The notes under the pieces: model-generated
Told to the model about the DNA's origin: nothing
Database searches by the model: none
The model's input: the letters and a program-made list of their open reading frames with translations, nothing else
Program-made: the position numbers and the translations under genes
Assembly (NCBI GenBank): GCA_020465985.1
Contig: JAANYP010004810.1
Location: 62,001 to 126,000, forward strand
DNA length: 64,000 nucleotides
Source of the DNA: Centrapalus pauciflorus
Lineage: Eukaryota; Streptophyta; Magnoliopsida; Asterales; Asteraceae
Direction: 5' to 3'
Part shown: piece by piece, positions 25,561 to 36,716 of the stretch
Position numbering within the stretch: the first letter of the stretch is position 1
How the letters are laid out: every line of letters starts with the position of its first letter

Positions 25561-28157
25561 ATGAAGTACCATATTAGATTGGAGTACTCGAGTACCATAT
25601 TAATGTACATGTTCATTATGATAAAATGATAAATTTCATGTAAAATTGTAATATACATATGTAACATCCCTACTTTTCAATTACTTGTAATTGGCAATTT
25701 AATACTCAATTATTGTATTAATGGATTATCATTTCAATTTAAGCAAATTTCGATCACAGTATTAAAATGAGAAAAGATGAGGAGAAGTCCTCATCGTAGT
25801 TTTCTGAGCAAGCAAACAACAAGGAACCGACATCGGAAGAATAAATAATAATCATCGATCGAAGTTTTTTAAAAATAGCAATGATAATGAGAAATTATCA
25901 TTGTTGTCTGTTGAGCTAGCATAACAATGAGAAGCCAACTTAAATGATTTAAGTCATGAAAATACAAAGTTGAGGGGTATAATATGCAAATAAGGTGAAC
26001 TAACAAATAAAAAGGGGAATTAATGCTTATTATGCAACTCACACTTTCTCTCTCTACTCTCTCGTTTCTCTCTCTAAAACCCACAGTTTCTTTTCCATTT
26101 GCAAATCAAGATCATTAAAATCATTGAATTGAATGCTAAAAAGTTGGATTCAAGTGACATTTGAGGAACTATAACTACTGCAATCAACTAAACAAGGTAA
26201 TACTTGCTCAAATTTATGAATTTTGGAGCTTTGGGGTTCGGTTTCTACAAGAACCGAATCATAGATTTCGGTTTAAGGATATCATTGCATGTTGGATATT
26301 CTTGTAGGAATGTTAAATCGAGTGTTGATAATGTTATATACCAAATTTCAGACTCAGATTCTATTTCTAAGTACGATTTCAAAAATTTGGTATGTGTTTT
26401 AGTGTGTGTGTTCATCGATAAATGATGAATAATGGATTGATTTGGTATATTTAAGTTGTATTTCATGTTATAATGTGTTAATAAGGGTACAAATAAGTTA
26501 TATCAATGATTATTAGTCACAAACATGCACAAATGGTCCAAATGAAATTCCGGAAATATATTGGAAATTATACAAGTATGAACTCGGACCTTATGAACAC
26601 AATCCGGTTCATCCGAGTTCGGACCCACTCCCAATTCGGGTCTCAACCGAGTTCGGACCATTTGTAATCTCGGATGGAAACTTATAAAAATCATTAAGTT
26701 GTGATACGAACTTCGGATGCACTGTTGATCTGAATTTCGGACCAAGGTGTCATCCGAATTCGGATGAATAGTACAAAGGAAAATGACAAGGATGGACCTC
26801 GGACCATCCAGATTTCGGATCATCCGAAATTCGGATGTGGTTCGAATTCAGTTCAATTTCACTTAGTTTTTCAGAATCAAATTTTAAGCAAATACTGACA
26901 TTAATTCGCTATTACACTGACTTAGCAGGATCTTTGTGGTGTTGTCTAACACACACTGATTCAGAGCCAATTTACACTAAGTACAAACCACTGTGAGTAA
27001 TAGATTATTATTCTAACATTTATTGTCTTTGCATTAACATTTTACAATTTAATGGCATGTTCACATTGTTTATATACATCAATTGGCACTCATGTATGAT
27101 TCATTGTTATGATGCACACTCGTACTTGACATGTGACAAACATGTAGCCAACGTTCAATTGAAAGTGCATCTATTGACATCATGCTTTCACGGCATGATC
27201 ATTACTTCACAATCTGATGCGACTTAGACTGGGGCTGAATACAGGCAACTGTCGGGGGATCATCCCACTCGTTTTCCTGTTCAGGTTCGACACATCCCCG
27301 ATCAGCATTTTGAACTACCAACCCCGTGCTTGCACTGCATGGTTTTTCACATACTATGGGGCTTGCACTGCCCATTTTCACACTAAAGTTTGTAAAGAAA
27401 TACTTGTTGAATTATAATCTGTTATCTCACTAAGCTTTAGCTTACTGCTGACTCTCAATGTTTTCAGGCAAAGGAAAAGGTGTAGCTGGACCTTTTTCTT
27501 AGGCATTTCAATTCAATATACCGGAGACTTTAGAAGCTATTGGTACATGGATGTTTGTAGCTTTGGGCTGAGATTTGATATTTTCAAAACAATTTATGAC
27601 GTTGTAATAGTTAGACTTTATCACTGTAGACAAATACATTTCTTGCTTTAGCGTGGAACTGCTTAAATCTGAATTAACAATCAATTTTAATTATAATGTT
27701 AATCATTGGGTTGTATGTTGATCCTGGTGTCATTAATTATATCATATATACATGAGGATGTCTTGAAACACCCATACAACAATAATACATATTTCATTGT
27801 AATTAACAATAATTTATACATCATTACTTGCGGAATTAGGGTAGAATTAAAACTTTTACAACTAATGCATCATAAGTGATGCATCCGAATAACATCTATT
27901 GAATCTACAAGGTTACAGGTCATGATCCTGCAAACGAATAGTCAAGGCCAAGAGGTCGACTAACCCAAACCCAACACAATCACCAAAGCATACCGCTAGT
28001 CTCGAGTCTACACTCTGAATAATGAGGAAGAATATAAACTTCCTGCTCGATAGCTCAAACCTGCAAAAGGTTAACAACTAAAGGGGTAAACAACAAAAGT
28101 TGTTTAGTGAATTCTAAGATTAATATAAATAACAATTACATGCTAACCATGCCTATC

Positions 28158-28802
28158 TGTTGGTACTCCTGTGTGACGACAGCAGTCTAAGTGATCCTAC
28201 ATTGTGATTTTAGCAAGTGTGTGATATATATGTTTATATATGGTTGATATTTATTAGTGTTTGTATGTTTGAACTTGATGTAACGTATTACAAGAAGTTC
28301 AAACATAAAGTACAAAGATAAAATCAATCATAAGTAATAACGTAAGGTTCAACACTTAGCTGTTTATGTAAAAGGCTAGATTCGAATTATATATGGGTTG
28401 ACATTCGAATCTGTGATAGTTTCGAATGTAACCATAGATTCGAAAGAAGGCTAGATTCGAGACTGTCAATATGGACAGACTCGAATGGGCCTTGGGCCAG
28501 ATTCGAGCTTGGCCCACAACAGACTCGAATCAGGGTCTATAATTAGGGATAGACTCGAATAATTAGACGACCTTTGGCAGAATTCGTGAGGAATTAAGCA
28601 ATAGGCGATCTCGAGTTTATCAGCTAGGTGAGTCCCATTTCGGAGAGAATTAGTACGTAGGATCGTTCGTGTGTCGTTCGTTCAGCGTCTAATAGTCTCC
28701 GTGTTTCCGTTGGTTGAGAGTTGTCCGTCTGACCGTAAACGAGGATTCCGCACTCGTTAACGGATCCGCGTCTATATAGATCTTGCAGTCGTAGAACTTA
28801 CA
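28158..28802 (+). repeat. 5' LTR of the 759-codon-ORF element
   Basis: 645 bp, TG...CA, rich in TTCGAATCT/AGATTCGA words, followed after two bases by the primer-binding site. Confidence 0.92.
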
Positions 28803-29477
28803 AGTGGTATCAGAGCCTACGGAGTGTTGTTGGTGTTCTTCGTGTTCATCAGATACATTCTAGGTTTCTTGACGCTAGTTGGACGGTTTTGCTCTCAAAA
28901 ACGTGTTTCTGAGCTTAGCACATTCATATTCGGGAAACACTTTGTGGTTTTTCACGTTTTTGATCGAAATCATTATTTTTCGTTTGAAAAATAGTGATTT
29001 AATTTGTAAAACGTCAAAAAATCAAAGTGTTAGCCGTTTTTCGAGTGTGCGGCGCTCGAATCTATAGGGGTAATTAGGGTTTCACTCTAGTCTCGAGTCT
29101 AACCTAAATACGCTCCTTTCGAGTCAATTTCAGAGAGTTTCGAGTCTACTTTGTTTCGAATCTGTTACTTCATTCGAATTGGATCTCGAGTCTGTGTTGT
29201 TTCGAGTTTATTTCGAGTCTGTTACTGTTTCGATTCTGTGCTTCGATTCTGCTGACATTCGAATCTGCTGAGCCTTCGATTCTAAGGACCATCGAATCTA
29301 AGGAGTTGTTCGAATCTGACATAATTTCGAATCTAATTGACTTTTAAGACTTAATCGAATTTAATCTCAACAGATTTAATATTAATTAGTTTCGAATCTA
29401 TCTAGATTCGAATAAGTTAGTCTAAATCAGTTTCGAATTAAATTAATTAAGTTCAAATTAAATTTGTTTAAGAAAAG
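28803..29477 (+). other. Primer site and TTCGAATCT-rich leader
   Basis: After the primer site TGGTATCAGAGC (28805-28816) the leader carries a dense series of TTCGA(a/g)TCT-type words from about 29040 to 29460, well over a dozen. No upstream ORF is convincing. Confidence 0.7.
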
Positions 29478-31757
29478 ATGTCAAATCTTCAGAAATTCCT
29501 TGAGATGGATCACGAAGTTGGGAAGGCAAATGCACCGCCAAAGCTGATGAAAGTTGAGGACTATTACTGGTGGAAGGACAGATTTACAGATTTTGTACGA
29601 TTCAATGATATGCGCATGTGGGTGTGCATAGATGAAGGGTACATTCCGCCAGTATCTGAAGTTGAAGGCCGACAAAAGGTCTTGTCATATCAGATGATGA
29701 AAGAGGATGACAAGAAACTATTTGAAGCTGAAAACAAAGCTTTCTCCATAATCCGTATGGCTTTACCTCAAGATATTTTACACACATTTCGGACTCAAAG
29801 GACGTCGAAGGAACTTTGGGAGTCTCTCCAGAAAAGGTGTGAAGGTAATCCTCGGGTGCGTAGAAAGCGTACAGAGCTGTTGACCCAACAGTTTGCGATT
29901 TTCAAGGCAATTAAGGATGACGGATTAACATCCCCGGAATCCGACTCAGAATCGGCGGAAGTTCCGGCAGCTGCAGTTCCAGATATTCAAATTGGAACTT
30001 ATGGTTCGAGATTGATTATAAATGAGGGTGGTTCGAGGAGGCGCGTGAACAGGGAATTGGAAGAGTCTGATTTTGAAGAAGAGGAAGTTCCTCAACTAGT
30101 GACAAGGCAACGGGCCAAATGTCACAGGTTCATGCAAGGATCATCTTCAGCTCCTGCAGATCAACCAGAAATTCCACAACATCAAGAACCTCAAACCACC
30201 ACTCCACCACCACCACCACCTCAAGATGAACCGTATATACCATCACCGTTCATTCCTACTCCTATACAGTCCATTCCATCTGCCTCGACCACATACACTG
30301 ACAATCAAAGGTTTCTGCAGCTTAAAGCTCGCGTTGACTTCCAGAATGTCCAAATCTTAAGCCTAACCAAGGCGATCGGAGAAATTCAGACTCATAATGC
30401 AAATCTTGATAAAGAAAATGCCGATTTGAAGAAGATTGTGGAGCAAGTCCAGGAAGAGAACGTAGAAATCAAAACTTTTGTTTGCGATCAGGCGGCTGAG
30501 ATAAGGTCGATGCGCTCCCTAATTGAGCAGTTAATGAAAAATTTGCAGGCTCAGGGGGAGACATCGTGCCGAGATCAGGAGGTGCAGAGAAGAGATGATC
30601 ATGAAGGCGATGATCCCGGTGCGAATAAAGAGATTGAGTCTGTAGATTTTCCTGCAGCTCAAGTTACACAAGTTCAGGGGGAGCCTAGTCAAGGCAAAGG
30701 AGAAAGAGGTGAGGCCAGTTCATCTAAACAGCCTACAGACTTTGAGATCAGTGAGATGATTGAAGCGCTCATGGATCTCGAAGATGATCCACTGGATGTA
30801 GGTTTTGATAATGAAGATGAAGAGCTGGAAGAAGGGGAGTTTGTGCCAGGGGAGATTGTAGACTGGCGGTCGGATGATGAAGTACTTGCTGATGAGGATG
30901 ATGAAGCTGACGAGATAGTTGTGCAGCAGAATCCTATAACTGATACTTACATGATTGATGGAAATAAAATTGTCGATGCAGATATAGTTAATGTTGCATT
31001 AAATCCTCAGCCATCGACAGAAGAACCTGCAAGAGAGCTAACTAATGAAGAAAAACGAAAGCTATGGTTCAGGGCTGAAGAGAAGGAAGCAGCAATTAAA
31101 AAGACAATGAAAGTGCCAGGTACTGGGAAGCTGTCTGAGCGAATTTTAAGCTGGTTCTTTGACAGAGATCTGCAGCTATTTATAATAAAGAGAAAAGACG
31201 GGCTTCAGTACATGAGGCGAACTTTAAAAGCGTTCAACTCCCTGCCAAAAAGCGAAATCACTGCGCTAGCTTGGAAAGATCTTATAAACATTGGCAATGA
31301 TCCCTACGCGAGCGTAATCGAAAGAATCATAAGAAAGGAAGGGAGATCAAGGAAGTTCGAACGTTTGAATCCAAGGGTCGGGAGAAGAGTAGAGGATCCG
31401 TCACATATTGATCCTCTAACTGGACGACCTTGGATGAGGATTCACTATAAGCCGGCTAGATGTCTTAGGAAGGTTCCTCTCAAGCCAATGCCACAAAATA
31501 TTCTGAAGAATCTGAAGTGGTGGTATGCTGACACGGAAACGGGGGAAGCGGTTATGGAAGACTTAGAAGAAAATGTTATTCTTAGAGTCTATGACCCGCT
31601 TCACCTGGTAAACCTATCTAAAGAAGATCTGCAGATTTTGTATAATTGTAAGATTTCCAGTGACGCACATATGGATACTGAGGCTAGTAAGTATGAAAAT
31701 GTGGTCAAGGTATGCGTCGAGAAAGGTCTGTATGCTGGTAGTGTTTTGAATCAATAA
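29478..31757 (+). CDS. Gag-like/unknown fusion protein of a non-autonomous LTR element
   Basis: Intact 759-residue ORF. Residues 1-150 resemble the first half of copia-type Gag (KLMKVEDYYWWKDRF, MWVCIDEGY, FSIIRMALPQDILHTF, SKELWESLQKRCEGN), the capsid-forming part. The similarity stops at about residue 150, before the usual second half and zinc knuckle. Then come an acidic region (150-210), a proline-rich segment (220-265, with a P6 run), a predicted coiled coil (about 275-358, heptad-like LTKAIGEIQTHNANLDKENA), a strongly acidic region (about 425-480) and a basic C-terminal domain (about 520-759: WFFDRDLQLFIIKRKDGLQY, WKDLINIGNDPYASVIER) that I do not recognise. A plausible origin is joining of truncated gag to an extra env-like ORF by loss of pol, as some copia (SIRE-type) elements carry a coiled-coil 3' ORF; this is inference. 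The start is the first ATG after the leader. Confidence 0.85.
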   Translation: MSNLQKFLEMDHEVGKANAPPKLMKVEDYYWWKDRFTDFVRFNDMRMWVCIDEGYIPPVSEVEGRQKVLSYQMMKEDDKKLFEAENKAFSIIRMALPQDILHTFRTQRTSKELWESLQKRCEGNPRVRRKRTELLTQQFAIFKAIKDDGLTSPESDSESAEVPAAAVPDIQIGTYGSRLIINEGGSRRRVNRELEESDFEEEEVPQLVTRQRAKCHRFMQGSSSAPADQPEIPQHQEPQTTTPPPPPPQDEPYIPSPFIPTPIQSIPSASTTYTDNQRFLQLKARVDFQNVQILSLTKAIGEIQTHNANLDKENADLKKIVEQVQEENVEIKTFVCDQAAEIRSMRSLIEQLMKNLQAQGETSCRDQEVQRRDDHEGDDPGANKEIESVDFPAAQVTQVQGEPSQGKGERGEASSSKQPTDFEISEMIEALMDLEDDPLDVGFDNEDEELEEGEFVPGEIVDWRSDDEVLADEDDEADEIVVQQNPITDTYMIDGNKIVDADIVNVALNPQPSTEEPARELTNEEKRKLWFRAEEKEAAIKKTMKVPGTGKLSERILSWFFDRDLQLFIIKRKDGLQYMRRTLKAFNSLPKSEITALAWKDLINIGNDPYASVIERIIRKEGRSRKFERLNPRVGRRVEDPSHIDPLTGRPWMRIHYKPARCLRKVPLKPMPQNILKNLKWWYADTETGEAVMEDLEENVILRVYDPLHLVNLSKEDLQILYNCKISSDAHMDTEASKYENVVKVCVEKGLYAGSVLNQ

Positions 31758-31817
31758 ATAAACCAAGTTCTTAAATCAAATGTGTGAATTTTTAGAAGCT
31801 ATCGTCAAGGGGGAGTC

Positions 31818-32463
31818 TGTTGGTACATCCTGTGTGACGACAGCAGTCTAAGTGATCCTACATTGTGATTTTAGCAAGTGTGTGATATATATGTTTATAT
31901 ATGGTTGATATTTATTAGTGTTTGTATGTTTGAACTTGATGTAACGTATTACAAGAAGTTCAAACATAAAGAACAAAGATAAAATCAATCATAAGTAATA
32001 ACGTAAGGTTCAACACTTAGTTGTTTATGTAAAAGGCTAGATTCGAATTATATATGGGTTGACATTCGAATCTGTGATAGATTCGAATGTAACCATAGAT
32101 TCGAAAGAGGGCTAGATTCGAGACTGTCAATATGGACAGACTCGAATGGGCCTTGGGCCAGATTCGAGGTTGGCCCACAACAGACTCGAATCAGGGTCTA
32201 TAATTAGGGATAGACTCGAATAATTAGAAGACTTTTTGCAGAATTCGTGAGGAATTAAGCAAGAGGCGATCTCGAGTTTATCAGCTAGGTGAGTGCCGTT
32301 TCGGAGAGAATTAGTACGTAGGATCGTTCGTGTGTCGTTCGTTCAGCGTCTAATAGTCTCCGTGTTCCGTTGGTTGAGAGTTGTCCGTCTAACCGTCAAC
32401 GAGGATTCCGCACTCGTTCACGGATCCGCGTCTAGATAGATCTTGCAGTTAGTAGACCTTACA
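31818..32463 (+). repeat. 3' LTR of the 759-codon-ORF element
   Basis: 646 bp, preceded by the AAGGGGGAG purine tract and followed by the CTATC duplication. Confidence 0.92.
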
Positions 32464-35400
32464 CTATCCAACATATAATTTCTATCAACCAAAGATATAG
32501 GGGCCAATGATGGCCAATGCCAAGTTAGAATGGGATCACGTCATCCTCGTTGAGGACTATCGGTGTCCCACATCAATTATTTACCTATTCGAATTCACAA
32601 CAAGATGCCTCATCTCACTGAGGACTATTAGCATTCTCGACATTTAATAATGTCACATGTTCCACCGTCACCGCCCGGCCTAGCCGAGTCAAGGTAGGGA
32701 ACCGACTCAACTCTTGGAATCCACTACACCGCTAGACATATTCGAGCCAAAGTGGGGATTCCAACGCGTGTCATAGTAGCACGTTGTAACGCTTTTACAA
32801 AGCTGCCTTACCAAATCAGCACGTTACATTACCACAGTACTTACTGCTAATGACTCCAATTCAAAGGTGAGAACAAACATGCTTGCGGCCCAACATGTCA
32901 CAATCATCGCCACGAAGGCGGCCCGTTGCCGTCCTCACAAGATGTCAACACCGACACTAGGATATAACTCATGCTTGCAGTCCAACATGTCATAATCATC
33001 GCCCGCAGGCGGCCCGTTGCCGTCCTCACATGAGATACTCCCATCCCAATCCAATAACCACATACCCCATGGTCGTTTAGGGTTCCCTATCGAAGTCGGG
33101 AGTGGTATTGCCTCTAGCAAGTACGAGGCTGTCCCTAGCAAGTACGGGACTGTCCCTAGCAAGTACGGGACTTCCGAGAATGCAAGTACGTCGGCATCCG
33201 GCATCCAAAGGGGCCAGGAATAAATCATGGACATCCAAAGGGGTCCAAAACGCATTCCACAATAAAATTACGGTTCAAGAGGATTCATGAGAGTCTATAT
33301 TGGTCCATAAGACCAATTAAGGAAACCACCCATGTGGATCTACTAACCGTCCTTCAATAATGGTTCTAACATATCATCGGGGTCGTTTGACAATACTAAT
33401 AAACCTACCGGTTAATTAGTCCTTTATGCTCGAATCATAATCAATTAGATTGTCACGAAGGCGACCCAATATACAACTTAAAGATTCATGCATATATCCC
33501 AACTATTATTAATCAATCACAAAAGTGAGTAGTCCAACCTATGAGATCATCAAACGTGAATTACCAACTTCCAACCAATATTATTCATACAGATAAGCGG
33601 TTAGACATATTATATGAATTGCATAACAAACCAATACACAACTATGTCAACTATCATGGCAATTCACTTTTCAATTCATGATGCATGACATAATGTTCAA
33701 TAAGGCTACAATGAATCCATCTATAGCATGTGAATATGCATGATCAAGTAACATGTTATCAACAAAGGCATAAACAACAATTAACATGTAATTATTCATC
33801 TAAATTAGTCCTAGAACTCACAGTGATCAGTTTAGAAGATTCCAAAGCCTTCCAATAAAGCCACAATAGCCCGGAGAATAGCTAAAGCTTGCAATCAAGC
33901 TCCTTTCGACTTAATTCACCAAGAAGCAATCATAACGCGTACACGTAAGTCCCCGAACACAAGATAAGCCCCTAAGAGTAGGCTAAGGGTATTAGGTTAT
34001 CAAACCGAAAGTACTAAGTTCATATGAGGCCCTAGGAGTTCCGGACTCGATCCAAGGCCCTCAAACCCTTTAAACACTTAATTTAGAGGTGCAACGAACG
34101 TATAAGACCCAAGCATCGACCCCCAACCAAGAAAAATCCATTTTTGGGCCAGAAACATGGTCATGGCGTGACCAAGAGGTTAGTCGCGCCGCTACCCCCT
34201 CCTGGACAGCTCCCAGCTCATTTTTGAGTCAAAAATGCACACCAATCTCCCAAAACCTCCACAAACGTTTTTGTAACTTTGGAGGGACTTTACCAACAAT
34301 ATTAATAAATATTAAGGTCACTTAGACACCTCTAAACATATTAGAATGATTTCATAACATTTCATGATTCCATGGAGCTCATACGGACTCCAAACGAGTC
34401 TGAAAATGACCGAAAACTCCAACCAACAACACCAAGGTCCAATTGAGCTTGTAATCAATTCTAATCAATTCCATAACAATATTTGACATATTTAGGCTAT
34501 TATTAGGCATTAATAATATATTCTGACATTTAATTCAACCCAACAATGATTAGGAACTCGTTGAGGCATTTCACCGAACACTTGGCGTGCGGTTTCGACT
34601 TAAAACACCAATTTGAGTTTTTGCACATACTTTGTGTTTCTCAACTCATGCAAACACTTTAATAACACAATTGAACACTTTCCAAACATATTATACTATA
34701 GCGTAGCATTTTATTACTTCATGGAGTTCATACGAACTCCAAATAGGTTCTAAATGACCAAAATCCAAACTAAGCCTTCAAAACTTCAAATGAGTTCCTA
34801 CTAGCTTCTATTTAATTCTTTTATTATAAATAACATATTTGGGCTATGTTTAGACATTCAATTTATATTTAATCATTCAATTCAACCCAACAATGGTTAA
34901 GAACTCATTGTGGCATTTCACCGAACATTTGGCGTGCGGTTTTGGCTCTAAACACCAATCTTGAGCCTTTGCTCGAGTTTAACCCCAACCAATACATGAA
35001 ATCATTAATCTAACATATTTAGACAATTTATACCCTTTTCACACATTTAAATCATAAAAGATTGCCAAGTGGTCCATAAGAACTCTTTTGAGTTCATAAG
35101 TGGGTTAAAACCCAAATCACCCCTTCGAAGCTCCAAATGCGTTTCTACTACATTCCATTTGATTCCATATCAATATTTAACATATATGGATGAAGATTTA
35201 GCATATCTATCTTACTGAAACATCAAACTCAAATCCATAACCCATTGGAGCTCATTTGAGCCCTAGCTTGGGTTCAAACCAATACTAACTCAAACTACCA
35301 ATGTAGTTGCATATTATGGCTCCATTTTGTTCATATAACAACATATTAAAAGATTGGAGCCATTACATAACATTTCAACATAAACCCATTTAGGGTTCCA

Positions 35401-35995
35401 TTCTCCAACAATGGTGAAATGGAGAGAAATGAAGAAGATGAAGAGAGGAGATGTTTATACCTTCAATGGAGCTTCAATCTTCACCAAAACACTAACCAAA
35501 ATGGAGCAAAACAAAACCCCTAGCTCAACTCTCTCTTCTTTTTCTCTCTTTCTCTCAAAAGAACAAGAACACACACACACACACACACCATTGTGTGTGT
35601 GTTGGACGGTTTATAGAATAAAAAGGGGGAGAAGGGTTTGGCCTATGGCCACCCTTAACCCTCCAACTTTCTCAATATTACACCATTAACCCCTCCTAAC
35701 AATTTATCTTTCATTTTAATAAAAGAAATCCAAGTACATTACCTATTCTTGTTAAATTCAACCACATTATATTTTCTTTCTATCATACAAGTCTCAATAA
35801 TAGCAAATGTCATAAATCCTTGACAATTAACTCATAATATTATCCTTAAGTTCACAATTTTAATTGTTCAATAAAGTTAGTTACCGCTTTAGTCAATATT
35901 ATTATTACCTCCAATTAATAATAGTAATTTCAATAATTATATTAACTCAATATTATTAGGAATATAATTGCCTCCAAATTATTTGGGGTGTTACA

Positions 35996-36716
35996 ATTCT
36001 TCCCCCGTTAAAAGATTCCGTTCTCGGAATCCTAAGACTCCACACAATTCAAAGGTGTTTTAAGGACCACATGTCTTATTACACCGCAAGGCTAATTTGT
36101 CATTTGCTTCAATACAGGCGCGTAAGATGCACATAGGAATTTTTACATACTAATGACCTGGATGCCTAACAATTTACAACTTTATATTCACTAACGACAC
36201 ATTTCATGTTGCATCAAACAACATTCTCATATTAGTCCAACTATACAATTTAGCCGCGTTGAGCGACATAATTCTATTAGTAGCTTCAATCGCCACTCAT
36301 TATACTCACCTAACCAGGTATCCACCATGTAATCGACGTGCAAGTAATCATTACTCTATAGCACCAAATAAACCACAATCAATTAGGCGCTCAATTTAGA
36401 CTTAGAGCTAGTCCACACTAGTTTGCTCAATTTCAACTTAGAGCTCGTCCTCCCTTACTCACAAATTAAGGGTTAAATTACCAAAAATTCAATTTTGTTG
36501 GACAAGTTGGTTCTTACGTTTTAAGCAAATATGCTCCCCTTTCACAATTTAGGAGTACACACAAATTATCATGTTTAACTTCAATGTGATGACACATGTC
36601 ATCTATTCAACCACACTCATTGACAAAACAATTGCCACTAAACCCCAAAAATCATTATTGGTATAACCTCGTTTATAGTCATTTGGCTAATCTTGGAGAC
36701 ACAAATTGTCTACTTC
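35996..36716 (-). mobile_element. Outer LARD-type element, internal region part 1
   Basis: It begins at the purine tract (TTCTTCCCCC on +) and runs to the ACTTC target where the inner copy inserted. It is the counterpart of about 39931-40600 in the inner copy. No ORF of interest. Confidence 0.8.

Larger units (their letters stand above)
28158..32463 (+). mobile_element. Non-autonomous LTR retrotransposon with a single 759-codon ORF
   Basis: LTRs 28158-28802 and 31818-32463 begin TGTTGGTAC and end CTTACA; about 20 differences in 645 bp by eye. CTATC flanks the element (28153-28157 and 32464-32468). The primer site TGGTATCAGAGC starts at 28805, and the polypurine tract AAGGGGGAG lies just before the 3' LTR (31808-31816). 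The interior (3.0 kb) has only the ORF at 29478-31757; protease, integrase and reverse transcriptase are absent. Homologous LARD LTRs at 37105, 42495 and 47233 show the unoccupied site with one CTATC. Confidence 0.93.
27764..35995 (-). repeat. 3' LTR of outer LARD-type element, with insertion
   Basis: About 3.9 kb after removing 28158-32463 and one CTATC. Sub-repeats include two copies of a (GGCCCAAC(a/g)TGTCA)...GGCGGCCCGTTGCCGTCC segment (32885-33030) and three copies of the 21-bp CTGTCCCTAGCAAGTACGGGA (33130-33172). A TATA-like CTATAAAC (minus strand, near 35608-35618) and an AC/GT microsatellite hairpin mark the probable promoter. Confidence 0.85.
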
